NCBI GenBank assembly: GCA_905116865.2
Contig: CAJHNH020003117.1
Coordinates: forward strand, 7,501-71,500
DNA length: 64,000 nt
DNA from: Candidula unifasciata
Lineage: Eukaryota; Mollusca; Gastropoda; Stylommatophora; Geomitridae
Direction of reading: 5' to 3'
Positions within the stretch are counted from its first letter, which is position 1, and each line of letters begins with the position of its first letter. Position numbers and translations under genes: made by a program. This document shows positions 9,160 through 21,795 of the stretch, piece after piece. Under the pieces are notes generated by a model that was not told where the DNA came from, searched no databases, and worked only from the letters and a program-made list of their open reading frames with translations.

Positions 9160-11640
9160 GAGGTTCGGGAGATGAATTTAAGGGAGAAGGAGGTTGAAGA
9201 AGTGTAGGTTTGGAAGATGGGGGTAAGAAAGACGCAGGTTGAGGAGATGGGGGTAGAAATATGGGGGTAGAAAGATGGGGATAGAAAGATGGGGGTAGAA
9301 ATATGGGGGTAGAAAGATGGGGGTAGAAAGATGGGGGTAAGAAAGACGCAAGTTGAGGAGATGGGGGTAGAAAGATGGGGGTAGAAAGATGGGGGTAGAA
9401 AGATGGGGGTAGAAATGGGGGTAGAAAGATGGGGGTAGAAAGATGGGGTAAGAAAGACGCAAGTTGAGGAGATGGGGGTAGAAAGATGGGGGTAGAAAGA
9501 TGGGGGGTAAGAAAGACGCAAGTTGAGGAGATGGGGGTAGAAAGATGGGGGTAAGAAAGACGCAAGTTGAGGAGATGGGGGTAGAAAGATGGGGGTAAGA
9601 AAGACGCAAGTTGAGGAGATGGGGGTAGAAAGATGGGGGTAAGAAAGACGCAAGTTGAGGAGATGGGGGTAGAAAGATGGGGGTAAGAAAGACGCAAGTT
9701 GAGGAGATGGGGGTAGAAAGATGGGGGTAAGAAAGATGCAGGTTGAGGAGATGGGGGTAGAAAGATGGGGGTAAGAAAGATGGGGGTAGAAAGATGGGGG
9801 TAAGAAAGACGCAAGTTGAGGAGATGGGGGTAGAAAGATGGGGGTAAGAAAGACGCAGGTTGAGGAGATGGGGGTAGAAAGATGGGGGTAAGAAAGATGG
9901 GGGTAGAAAGATGGGGGTAAGAAAGATGGGGTAAGAAAGATGGGGGTAAAAAGATGGGGGCTGAGGAGGCAGGGGTAGAAAGATGGGGGCTGAGGAGGCA
10001 GGGGTAGAAAGATGGGGGTAAGAAAGATGGGGGTAGAAAGATGGGGGTAAGAAAGATGGGGGTAAGAAAGATGGGGGTAGAAAGATGGGGGTAAGAAAGA
10101 TAGGGGTAGAAAGATGGGGGTAAGAAAGATGGGGGTAGAAAGATGGGGGTAAGAAAGACGCAAGTTGAGGAGATGGGGGTAGAAAGATGGGGGTAAGAAA
10201 GACGCAAGTTGAGGAGATGGGGGTAGAAAGATGGGGGTAAGAAAGACGCAAGTTGAGGAGATGGGGGTAGAAAGATGGGGGTAAGAAAGACGCAAGTTGA
10301 GGAGATGGGGGTAGAAAGATGGGGGTAAGAAAGACGCAAGTTGAGGAGATGGGGGTAGAAAGATGGGGGTAAGAAAGATGCAGGTTGAGGAGATGGGGGT
10401 AGAAAGATGGGGGTAAGAAAGATGGGGGTAGAAAGATGGGGGTAAGAAAGATGGGGTAGAAAGATGGGGGGGGGGTAAGAAAGACGCAAGTTGAGGAGAT
10501 GGGGGTAGAAAGATGGGGGTAAGAAAGACGCAAGTTGAGGAGATGGGGGTAGAAAGATGGGGGTAAGAAAGACGCAAGTTGAGGAGATGGGGGGTAGAAA
10601 GATGGGGGTAAGAAAGACGCAAGTTGAGGAGATGGGGTAGAAAGATGGGGGTAAGAAAGACGCAAGTTGAGGAGATGGGGGTAGAAAGATGGGGGTAAGA
10701 AAGATGCAGGTTGAGGAGATGGGGGTAGAAAGATGGGGGTAAGAAAGATGGGGGTAGAAAGATGGGGGTAAGAAAGACGCAAGTTGAGGAGATGGGGGTA
10801 GAAAGATGGGGGTAAGAAAGACGCAGGTTGAGGAGATGGGGGTAGAAAGATGGGGGTAAGAAAGATGGGGGTAGAAAGATGGGGGTAAGAAAGATGGGGG
10901 TAAGAAAGATGGGGGTAAAAAGATGGGGGCTGAGGAGGCAGGGGTAGAAAGATGGGGGCTGAGGAGGCAGGGGTAGAAAGATGGGGGTAAGAAAGATGGG
11001 GGTAGAAAGATGGGGGTAAGAAAGATGGGGGTAAGAAAGATGGGGGTAAGAAAGATGGGGGTAAGAAAGATAGGGGTAAGAAAGATGGGGGTAAGAAAGA
11101 TGGGGGTAAGAAAGATGGGGGTAAGAAAGACGCAAGTTGAGGAGATGGGGGTAGAAAGATGGGGGTAAGAAAGACGCAAGTTAAGGAGATGGGGGTAGAA
11201 AGATGGGGGTAAGAAAGACGCAGGTTGAGGAGATGGGGGTAGAAAGATGGGGGTAAGAAAGACGCAGGTTGAGGAAATGGGGGTAGAAAGATGGGGGTAA
11301 GAAAGACGCAAGTTGAGGAGATGGGGGTAGAAAGATGGGGGTAAGAAAGACGCAGGTTGAGGAGATGGGGGTAAGAAAGATGGGGGTAGAAAGATGGGGG
11401 CTGAGGAGGCAGGGGTTGAAATATGGGGTTGAGGAATTAGGGTGGAAAGATGGTGGTTGATAAGATAGGGGTTGATGAGATAGCGATTGACGAGATGGAA
11501 GTTGGAGAGGTGGAGTTTGGGAAGATGTAGGTTAGACAGATTTAGGTTAGGGGGAAGGAGTTTGGGAAGATAGAGTTAGGGAGATAAGGGTTATGGACAT
11601 GGAAGTTAGGGAGATGGGCGTTAAGAAGATGGAGATTAGG
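9160..11640. repeat. G-rich purine minisatellite, 15/16-bp and 44-bp units with higher-order duplication
   Basis: The array is built from 'gtagaaagatggggg' (15 bp) and 'gtaagaaagatggggg' (16 bp) units, often alternating with 'aagacgcaagttgaggagat' to give a 44-bp composite unit. It is most regular at about 9230-11400, then decays to variants such as 'gaagatgtaggttagacag'. Three minus-strand frames stay open for 500-731 codons (FLPPS, LSYPH repeats) because stops are absent from the unit. All three cannot be protein, and I do not call a gene. Confidence 0.93.
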
Positions 11641-11755
11641 GATGGTCAGAAGGGTACAGGGAGCTGACTGTTACTCTTTACTGTTATTGGGGGATGTATG
11701 GAGAAGGAGGAAGGGGAGAAGGAGAAAAAGGAAGAGAAGTAGGTTGGGAAGGTTG

Positions 11756-12285
<530 letters not shown>

Positions 12286-12820
12286 AGTGGAAGAATTATA
12301 TAAGTGTCATTACATAAGTTCTAATTAATCACGATATCTGAGAGACAAGGAGTGGAATCGATACTCGCCATCAGCAGGACAATCTCTGTTGAAGTCTATA
12401 TCCGCATTGTTTGTGGACCATGTCAACTTCTGAAGCTTTGTGTTGTAGGACGCTGCTTTGTGAAAAATCTAATTGCGTATCGATTATTTTTCTAAGAGCA
12501 TTGTGTAGGCTTGCCGATACCAGCTTGTGTTTTCCTTAAAACATGAAAAAATAATAATAATAAAACAAGAGTATAGGGTTTAAAATTCGGCCCTGTATGT
12601 TTTAAAAAAAGGTTTATTCTCGAATGATCTGGTGCTTGCAGAACGAGCCAGGTTGAAAATGGTACCAGGAAATGTCCTGTGCAGTATAGGCGACGGCTAG
12701 GTTTGGGGGTATGTGAAAAGAGAATCGTCTGCAGAACTAAAAATACAGGGAGGGAGAGAAAAGACATGACGAGAAAGAGGACATAAAGGAGAAGAAGCAG
12801 GAAGAGGAGACGGAAGGAGA
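12286..12820. other. No gene; weak family B remnant
   Basis: The segment 12640-12700 ('gagccaggttgaaaatggta', 'ccaggaaatgtcctg') resembles the middle of SINE family B. The rest is unassigned. Confidence 0.35.
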
Positions 12821-13000
12821 AAAAGAAGAAGAAGAAGAAGAAGAAGAAGAAGAAGAAGAAGAAGAAGAAGAAGAAGAAGAAGAAGAAGAAGAAGAAGAAG
12901 AAGAAGAAGAAGAAGAAGAAGAAGAAGAAGAAGAAGAAGAAGAAGAAGAAGAAGAAAGAAGAAGAAGAAGAAAAAGAAGAAGAAGAAGAAGAAGCAAATA
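12821..13000. repeat. (GAA)n microsatellite
   Basis: About 130 bp of uninterrupted GAA repeats followed by slightly interrupted ones. Confidence 0.95.
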
Positions 13001-13777
13001 AGAGGAAGGGGAGGAGGGAAAATTGCGAGAGAAGAAGGCGTGGGGGAGAAGTGGAGGAGAACGAGAATGAAGAATATGTTGAATAGGATAAGGATAAGGC
13101 AGGTGTTGATGGTGAGAAGGAGAAGAAAAATATATAAATAAAATAATAAAAAAGGAAGGAGAAGGATCCGTTGACTGTTTCGAATCGACGTTAGTTCTGT
13201 CCATGTCATTGTTTTACAAACCCCTACAACAAACCTTTACACTGTACTGTCGTGTTGTGTATTACCACAGGAAATGGCTCTAGAATTTGAAAGTTCTCCT
13301 GACAAGGAAACCATTTCTAGAACTTCCTGTCTGCGTGCAGACGTGACAGTCATCTCTCAACCAACCGAAGTCTGTGATTATATTTTTAAAATTGCTTTTG
13401 TGAAGAAGGATTCTATTTTCATTGATAAAGACTTTGATCAAACGCGCACATGTATCTGTGTGACAAGGACGCCGACGGAAAGAAATTATTAGGGTGGGGA
13501 GGTGTGTTTATACAGGGTCTCAGTCGCACTAAACATTTTCCAAAGTGGTAAAAGCCAAGAAATGTCAGCTGTTGGCAGTTAAGGACTCAATAGTACTAGT
13601 CTTGTTTAAGTACAAAACAATTATGAAAATAATAGTAAAAACTATGGCAATAATGAATTTAAAAAAAAAAAATTTGAGAAAAATATGAAATTTACAAGGA
13701 AAAAAAACTTTAAAATTTACCTTCTCTACATGTAGGTGTTTCTTCTTATTTTTCTCGTGTTCGCTTTCTGATTTACA
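13001..13777. other. No gene recognised
   Basis: Purine-rich to 13170, then unassigned. An open stretch of 72 codons at 13274-13492 has no features I recognise. The part next to 13778 may be the 3' untranslated end of the adjacent LINE. Confidence 0.4.
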
Positions 13778-16110
13778 CTAACAGACAAGTTCTTGTGATA
13801 AAATTGACTGTTTTTTAATTCCATACAGCATTAAGTGCAGTGTTGACTTAGTGAGCCAGTATTCCCTTCTTAATGGGCTGTACAAGGGAAACTCTTGCAG
13901 GACATGTTCTGTAGTTTGCACAAACAGCCCACAAGGGCACAAAGGTGAACTACTTAGACATAGCCTGTGCATATGCTGGTTAAGTTTGTTATGTCCTGTC
14001 CTGAGACGTAGAATAATGACCTGCCTATGCCGGTCAAGTAAGTGGTAGTCATCTCTGGCCAGACTCTGTTCACTTCTAATAGCCTGGATGGCCTTTTTCT
14101 TCTCATTGTATATTACTGCATTCTCTTCCTGGTCACATTCTGCCCCTTTCTTACCAAGTTTATCTGCGGTTTCATTTCCTGGTATTCCAGAGTGGGATGG
14201 CACCCACTAGAGAACATTACGCTTTTGAGCAGCCACCTTGCCAAATTCATATCTCAAGGGCTTGGGGCACAAATAGCGCATCTGTGAACATGACCACTTG
14301 ATGGCAGTCAGAACTGGTGTTGGGAAACATTTCAGCAGCCTGCTCTAGTGCTACGATCTCTGCTGTGTAAAAAAGTAAAGTAAAGATCCCTTTTCACGCC
14401 TTTCGGCGCATCGGGCATATGGGCAGAGCGTCCCATATTTTTACAGACCATCAGCATTCGGTGGGTAATGTGGTCAGCATTACGCCGGCTGTCTTTACTT
14501 TCCCCAGGACAGCCCATCCTGGTACCCATTTGAGGCTGGGTCGACCTGCGACGTCCCATACCACGACGAAAATCCACGCAGCCTGCAGTGGGTTTCGATC
14601 GCACTATGCTGGCTTACGAGTCCGACTCGCAACGCCTTATAGTTGGAACATAACTGACCAGTGGGTATATACTTTGTGTGGCGGTGGTTGTCTAAGTGTG
14701 TCATAAAGATGCTAGCACCCCAATTTTTAACCAGCACTGGTTGCTGATCCATGTGTGTATGCATGTATCAACGATTTTTCCGGATAGTTTTCGTGAATCA
14801 TGCCTAAGAGCAGCTGTTCGTTTTTGAAGGTCACTGGACTCATCTCCAGTTGTGAATCCATTGACTGAAGTCATTATCTGTATTGCGTCGCTGACTTGCT
14901 CCAAGGTACAAGGTATACGGTAGATTTCAGCGGTGTTTTTCTCACGGGTTGATCTGATTGATACTGTCTTTTAAGTCTTTTCCGCCGATTGACAGACAAA
15001 GCTGCTACGTTTGAGACGCTACAACGCCAGATCATCTAATCTTGCATTCATTGGATGTGACTGCGTACTTTTAAGCGTCTACATCTAGATCATAGTTTTA
15101 GTGGTGTCTCTTCTATAAGACATTGTCTGCATTGCAGTTATTTTTTGCATCTCCAGGATCGGTGCAGTTTTCATGGATCCTGTGACGAGTCTAAGAGCTT
15201 GATTTTGCACTCTGTCTAACGATTGTAAATGTTAATTAGCAGCTGTTGACCATGCTGTTGCACCAAACTTCAAGTGGGGTTTTATCGCTCCATTTTAAAC
15301 TTTCTTTAGGGTTTTTTCATTCGCTCCCAAACTTGTACCTGCCAGTTTTCTAAGTAGCCCTAGTCGCCTCCTCACCTTCCCTTCTACATTTTCTTTGTTT
15401 GCTCCACGTGAGCCTTTTATCAAATGTCACTCCAAGATAAGTGGGGAAGCTTTCTTCCTTTAGCAAGGATGTTGCTATATGAATACTAGTAGCTTTGTCC
15501 CTGGGGGAAAGAGAGAACAGAGATGTGGATGTTTTGTCTGTGTTGATCGCAACACGCAATTTTTCTGCCCATGAAATATTTTGTTCGCTGTATTCTTTGA
15601 TTTGCCACTGTGGTGTGTTCATCAGTACACCAGTGTTGCCAAACTATCTGCATGCAGGACAGCCTTCACTCCTGTAGGGTTTTTTTTCACCAGGTCATTG
15701 ATTTAAACAAGAAAGAAAGTTGGAGAGATAACTCCTCCCTGTGGTACTCCTTGATGAAGCAACACTTTTCTGCTCTGCAGGCCACCAAGAGTGACTAGTT
15801 CTTCTGTTGTGTACGAAGGATTTGAGTCCATTTTAGCATGTTTCCTTGGATTCCATTTCTCTTTAGTTTTGCAATGAAACTATCTTGACCCTTTATCAAA
15901 AGCTTGTCTGATGTCAACCCACAGCGCCAGGACCTTTTTCTTCTCCTAGAAGGGATCTTCTACAGCTTGTGACAGGTAGGTGACTTGGTTCTCTATGCTG
16001 TGACATTCTCTAAATCTAGCCTGCTCTGACACCAAGATCTGCTGAGATTCTAAGTGCCATTTCAGTCTTGAATTTATAATTCTCTCATGTAGGTGGTTGA
16101 AATACGGGGA
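13778..16110 (-). pseudogene. Non-LTR retrotransposon relic: RT plus RNase H, interrupted by a SINE
   Basis: Read from 16110 downward on the minus strand, it encodes in order: the start of RT (RLKWHLESQQILVSEQARFR, then NQVTYLSQAVED), motif A (WVDIRQAFDK, about 15924-15892), motif B (HQGVPQGGVISPTFF, about 15755-15710), motif C in altered form (HADSLATLV instead of YADD, about 15660-15635), and the thumb (SFPTYLGVTFDKRLTW). The RNase H domain follows (IPTGQLCSNYK, then AEIVALEQAAEMF, VVMFTD and PSHSGIPGNETADKLGKKGA). A Cys/His tail (LCPCGLFVQTTEHVLQ) ends at 13778. Frameshifts and stops between blocks, loss of the catalytic Asp pair and a SINE in the RNase H region make it dead. The endonuclease half is absent, so the copy is 5'-truncated. 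It is closest in wording to the LINE at 62813-64000. Confidence 0.88.
14364..14633 (-). mobile_element. SINE family B inserted in the LINE RNase H domain
   Basis: The flanking LINE reading joins cleanly across it: SNYK on one side and AEIVALEQ on the other. The inserted 270 bp match family B in reverse: 'gggtaccaggatgggctgtc', 'taatgctgaccacattaccc', then the terminal 'ggcgtgaaaagggatcttta' and a short A/GT-rich tail. I do not see a convincing long target duplication; only a couple of shared bases remain. Confidence 0.8.
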
Positions 16111-16163
16111 AAAAAAAGGGGGGGGGGGGAGAGGGGTGATGATCTTCACTTTCATGCTCAAAC

Positions 16164-16260
16164 CAGCTTACAAATGGCTACCAGGTGATTTCCTGGGAAG
16201 TTGACTCGGTCGGCGTCATGGTAACCACATCAACAACGAGTACGACTGGTCAATAAAGCT
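16164..16260 (+). repeat. SINE family B middle fragment
   Basis: 'ggctaccaggtgatttcctg' and 'ggcgtcatggtaaccacatc' match the middle of family B; both ends are missing. Confidence 0.5.
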
Positions 16261-16261
16261 G

Positions 16262-16512
16262 TGTCAGCGGTCTCCATGGCGAAGTGGTCTAGCTGTTTGC
16301 CTCGGGCTCTGAAGGTCGTGGGTTCGTTTCACGACTGCGCCGTTCAGTTCTCAAGTACAATTCTTTTTTTACGGAGATCGCTGGGCATCGTCGCTGGAGC
16401 TACCGAAGTCGTGCTCTGTGCGACGCTCTCCACGGGCTCTTAGCTGTTCTGCGGGGAGAGACAGTCACTTGGGATAAAACCTGGTGCAGTGAAGCCGATC
16501 CTGTTTCCTTTA
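16262..16512 (+). repeat. SINE family C copy
   Basis: It has a tRNA-like head ('ccatggcgaagtggtctagc', then the B-box-like 'gtgggttcgtttcacgac'), followed by 'cgtgctctgtgcgacgctct' and 'gataaaacctggtgcagtga'. A partial second copy is at 33285-33455. Probably a tRNA-derived SINE. Confidence 0.7.
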
Positions 16513-16667
16513 CCTTTCCCTTTAATAAAGCTGTGTCTAACACAGTGGTTTTTCAACCTTTTTTCATGTGGCGACCGACTTGAATACACGACAAGCCCCG
16601 CACGGCCCCTTCCCAACCCCATTGAAAATGTGATTAAAAAGAAGAGGTTTAAAAAAAAAGGTTCATT

Positions 16668-16850
16668 GTGTATCATTTACAGGATATTGCAAAACCAACC
16701 ACATAATTTTTTGGCTGTTGTGGTTTTTCTAGGCAAATTTCCGTTCAGTAGTTTGCCACTGCTTTCTTGGCAGTCTGCTTCTCGCAGCTGGGATCGAACC
16801 TCGGCATTACGAAGCGAGTTCGCAACGCTTAAGCCACAGAGGCCAACGCA
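16668..16850 (-). repeat. SINE family D copy
   Basis: The reverse complement has the D head ('ggcctctgtggcttaagcgt'), the B-box-like 'aggttcgatcccagc' and the D 3' half. It is shortened in the middle relative to 7000-7215. Confidence 0.75.
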
Positions 16851-16940
16851 AGGATGTTTCAAGGGGAGCAATTTCCAAACTTGTGATCTTTTATACTAAA
16901 GTTTTTGTTCTGGTCAATAATAAATAAAATAAATAAAATG

Positions 16941-17165
16941 GTTGATCGTCCACTTCTGGACTCTAGTTACGTTTTAGAACCTTAGTGCTGCGTGCACACC
17001 CGTTTTACATATCTGACTCATGTCTATGCAGATAGTTAGTGTTCTGCGTCTTAGGCAGATGCACTTCGACTTCGAAAGAAGTTCCAAATTAGTCGACCCT
17101 TATCTCATGCTTTTGGGTAGGCAGTGGGTCTAGTCTCGTTTCCCCACAAACAGAGCATCGGAATC
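16941..17165 (+). repeat. Dispersed repeat family G copy
   Basis: It contains 'gatcgtccacttctggactc', 'gctgcgtgcacacccg' and 'ttgggtaggcagtgggtcta', shared with 28700-28935, 22709-22990 and, reversed, 36975-37252. Class unknown; no tRNA-like head recognised. Confidence 0.65.
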
Positions 17166-17366
17166 CATAATAGGAGAACTTCGTTTCAACAGGCCAGATT
17201 GTTGAGGCAAGAGCACACGGAAGGCAAAGATATACCCGCCTTAATGACTTAGCCATGGGGGTGAGGGCAAGACAAGAGAATTTCGTATCAACCGCCAATA
17301 TTGATGAGACAAGAGTACATGGAAGATAAAAAGAACTTGATGACTTAGCCGTACGTATGAGGGCAA

Positions 17367-17369
<3 letters not shown>

Positions 17370-17404
<35 letters not shown>
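17370..17404. repeat. (CA)n microsatellite
   Basis: Uninterrupted AC dinucleotides. Confidence 0.95.
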
Positions 17405-17410
<6 letters not shown>

Positions 17411-17884
17411 TGCTCCGTCATTATGGTGATCGGTCGACATGGCCAAACATGGCAGCCTAAACTTATCGACACGACAGATGATAATAATAATGATGGTTTG
17501 GTCGTATAGCATATGCCCACCTGGGAGGAAAATAGAAGAGAAAGTGGACTGATAGTTAAGAAAATGTCTTGCTACAACGGTGACATTTCCCCTAACATTA
17601 TCCTATCCAACAACCGATACCTCCTCGGGGTATGCATGAGTCACATTCTTCCGCGACAACCTTTAATTATCTCTACGCCTCCAAAAAAAAGTCACCCAAG
17701 AAGCAACAGAGACGTGGGCCGTGAGCCCTTTAGGTTAGCTGAACTATGTGCCACAAAGTTGAACAAGTTATAATGCGTTTACAAATTGGTGTCGATGTTC
17801 AAACAATTTTACCTCAGATGTAGTGAAATATAAATGGATGAGATTATATATTAATATTTATTTATCCCCAAAGATGATCGTTGT
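17405..17884. other. No gene recognised
   Basis: An 86-codon open stretch (17513-17773) shows no motif I recognise and no support as a gene. Confidence 0.4.
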
Positions 17885-18172
17885 CATTTCAGCACAGTGC
17901 AATAGCTTTGTAGTAATGATCACTGACAATTTAGCACAGTGCACTAGCTCTGTAGTAACAACCGTCGCTTCAGCACAGTGCACTAGCTCTGTAGTAACAA
18001 CCGTCGCTTCAGCACAGTGCACTAGCTCTGTAGTAACAACCGTCGCTTCAGCACAGTGCACTAGCTCTGTAGTAACGAACGTTGACAATTCAGCACAGTG
18101 CACTAGCTCTGTAGTAACGAACGTTGACAATTCAGCACAGTGTACTAGGACTCTGGTAACGAACGAATATTA
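17885..18172. repeat. 39/42-bp minisatellite
   Basis: About seven units sharing 'tcagcacagtgcactagctc' then 'tgtagtaac', with 39-bp units in the centre (17930-18070) and 42-bp units after. Both periods are multiples of three, which is why both strands stay open. Confidence 0.9.
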
Positions 18173-18294
18173 TCATTTCAGCATATAACACGAAAACAGT
18201 GATAACAGTAATTGGACAATAATGAATGGTAAAGATCGAGAGAGGACTAACAAAAGCCACAAGAAGAACAAGGAGGCACCACAAGGTCAGATAA

Positions 18295-21290
18295 AGAAAC
18301 ACAACAGGAAGATATACAAACACCACGTAAAGATAAAAGAAACATCACATGTAGATCAAAGAAACATAACAGGAAGATATACAAACACCACGTAAAGATA
18401 AAAGAAACATCACGTGTAGATCAAAGAAACACAACAGGAAGATATACAAACACCACGTGAAGATAAAAGAAACATCACGTGTAGATCAAAGAAACACAAC
18501 AGGAAGATATACAAACACCAGATACATAAAGATAAAAGAAACATCACATGTAGATCAAAGAAACACAACAGGAAGATATACAAACACCACATACATAAAG
18601 ATAAAAGAAGCATCACATGTAGATCAAAGAAACACAACAGGAAGATATACAAACACCACGTAAAGATAAAAGAAACATCACATGTAGATCAAAGAAACAC
18701 AACGGGAAGATATACAAACACCACATACATAAAGATAAAAGAAACATCACGTGTGGATCAAAGAAACACAACAGGAAGATATACAAACACCACGTAAAGA
18801 TAAAAGAAACATCACGTGTAGATCAAAGAAACACAACAGGAAGATATACAAACACCAGATACATAAAGATAAAAGAAACATCACATGTAGATCAAAGAAA
18901 CACAACAGGAAGATATACAAACACCACGTAAAGATTAAAAAAAAACATCACATGTAGATCAAAGAAACACAACAGGAAGATATACAAACACCACACAAAG
19001 ATAAAAGAAACATCACATGTAGATCAAAGAAACACAACAAGAAGATATACAAACACCACATACATAAAGATAAAAGAAACATCACATGTAGATCAATGAA
19101 AACACAACAGTGGACTAGCTCTATACAAACACCACATACATAAAGATAAAAGATACATCACATGTAGATCAAAGAAACACAACAGAAAGATATACAAACA
19201 CCACATACATAAAGATACAAGAAACATCACATGTAGATCAAAGAAACACAACAGGAAGATACACAAACACTACATACATAAAGATAAAAGAAACATCACA
19301 TGTAGATCAAAGAAACACAACAGGAAGATATACAAACACCACACACATAAAGATAAAAGAAACATCACATGTAGATCTAAGAAACACAACAGGAAGATAT
19401 ACAAACACCACGTAAAGATAAAAGAAACATCACATGTAGATCAAAGAAACACAACAGGAAGATATACAAACACCACATACATAAAGATAAAAGAAACATC
19501 ACATGTAGATCAAAGAAACACAACAGATGATATACAAACACCACATACATAAAGATAAAAGAAACATCACATGTAGATCAAAGAAACACAACAGGAAGAT
19601 ATACAAACACCACATACATAAAGATAAAATAAACGTCACATGTAGATCAAAGAAACACAACAGGAAGATATACAAACACCACATACATAAAGATAAAAGA
19701 AACATCACGTGTAGATCAAAGCAACACAACAGGAAGATATACAAACACCACATAAAGATAAAAGAAAAATCACATGTAGATCAAACAAACACAACAGGAA
19801 GATATACAAACAACACATACATAAAGATAAAAGAAACATCACATGTAGATCAATGAAACACAACAGGAAGATATACAAACACCACATACATAAAGATAAA
19901 AGATACATCACATGTAGATCAAAGAAACACAAAAGGAAGATATACAAACACCACATACATAAAGATAAAAGAAACATCACATGTAGATCAAAGAAACACA
20001 ACAGGAAGATATACAAACACCACATACATAAGGATAAAAGAAACATCACATGTAGATCAAAGAAACACAACAGGAAGATATACAAACACCACATACATAA
20101 AGATAAAAGAAACATCACATGTAGATCAAAGAAACACAACAGGAAGATATACAAACACCACATACATAAAGATAAAAGAAACATCACATGTAGATCAAAG
20201 AAACACAACAGGAAGATATACAAACACCACATACATAAAGATAAAAGAAACATCACATGTAGATCAAATAAACACAACAGGAAGATATACAAACACCACG
20301 TGAAGATAAAAAAAACATCACATGCAGGTCAAAGAAACACAACAGGAAGATATACAAACACCACATAAAGATAAAAGAAACATCACATGTAGATCAAATA
20401 AACACAACAGGAAGATATACAAACACCACGTAAAGATAAAAGAAACATCACATGTAAATCAAAGAAACACAACAGGAAGATATACAAACACTACATACAT
20501 AAAGATACAAGAAACATCACATGTAGGTCAAAGAAACACAACAGGAAGATATACAAACACCACATACATAAAGATAAAAGAAACATCACATGTAGATCAA
20601 AGAAACACAACAGAAAGATATACAAACACCACATACATAAAGATAAAAGAAACATCACATGTAGATCAAAGAAACACAACAGGAAGATATACAAACACCA
20701 CATACATAAAGATAAAAGAAACATCACGAGTAGATCAAAGAAACACAACAGGAAGATATACAAACACCACATAAAGATAAAAGAAACATCACATGTAGAT
20801 CAAAGAAACACAACAGGAAGATATACAAACACCACATACATAAAGATAAAATAAACATCACATGTAGATCAAAGAAACACAACAGGAAGATATACAAACA
20901 CCACATACATAAAGATAAAAGAAACATCACATGTAGATCAAAGAAACACAACAGGAAGATATACAAACACCACATACATAAAGATAAAAGAAACATCACG
21001 TGTACATCAAAGAAACACAACAGGAAGATATACAAAAACCACACACATAAAGATAAAAGAAACATCACTAGTAGATCAAAGAAACACAACAGGAAGATAT
21101 ACAAACACCACACACATAAAGATAAAAGAAACATCACGAGTTGATCAAAGAAACACAACAGGAAGATATACAAACACCACATACATAAAGATAAAAGAAA
21201 CATCACGTGTAGATCAAAGAAACACAACAGGAAGATATACAAACACCACACACATAAAGATAAAAGAAACATCACATAAAGGTACAAGAA
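18295..21290. repeat. 65/69-bp tandem array, about 3 kb
   Basis: About 44 units containing 'aaagaaacatcacatgtaga' and 'caacaggaagatatacaaac'. Most units are 69 bp; shorter 65-bp units lack four bases ('cacgtaaag' instead of 'cacatacataaag') and are commonest at 18300-19000. Neighbouring units differ by a few bases only, so the array is fairly homogeneous. Within runs of 69-bp units both strands remain open (KIKETSHVDQRNTTGRY on plus; a hydrophobic CLYIFLLCFFDLHVMFLLS repeat on minus, up to 206 codons). I regard these as by-products of the period. Confidence 0.95.
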
Positions 21291-21596
21291 AGACCAATAT
21301 AACAGAAAGCAAACACAACACACATACACACACACAAACATCAAACACGAAAAGTAGACACAACCGACAGAGAAAGTATGCTATAATACAGTTAGCAAAG
21401 ATTCCTCTTCTTCCTTATGTGTTCATCGGAAGATGTAATTGCGCTGTGCCCGTTTACAGCATGGCTGCGATAATTGCGCCACATCCGACTTCTACAAAGG
21501 ATTCAAATTTGGGTCTACTGAGCGTGTTCTAACAATAAACCGCTTCTCAGAATAATACAGACTAAACAACGATGTATTTCAGAAGAGGGAAAAAAA

Positions 21597-21795
21597 AGTA
21601 AGTAAGTAAGTTTTACCCCACTAGGACATCACACAGAGCGATAAACACCCGATGACACAAAGAGCCACCATGCGGATAAGGATCACCCGTGGAGAGGTCC
21701 CAGAAACCGCGTTTAACCATCAGGCTATACTGCGGCCTCTGACAACAGCCTGGGTGGGGCTTCAAAATGACTAAAAATTTTATCCTACATGAGAA
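21597..21795 (+). repeat. Family A retroposon copy
   Basis: It starts with (AGTA)n-type tandem bases (21598-21610), then 'ttttaccccactaggacatc', the core 'gataaacacccgatgacaca' and the family end 'ggtggggcttcaaaat'. Confidence 0.75.

Noticed and set aside
9116..11311. Minus-strand open frames of 731, 665 and 534 codons
   Set aside because: All three frames of one strand are open over the same minisatellite because its unit lacks stops; the readings are pure repeats of the DNA unit.
19705..21344. Hydrophobic 195-206 codon minus-strand frames that look like multi-span membrane proteins
   Set aside because: They consist only of the 69-bp satellite unit, are broken where 65-bp units occur, and have no non-repeat coding context.
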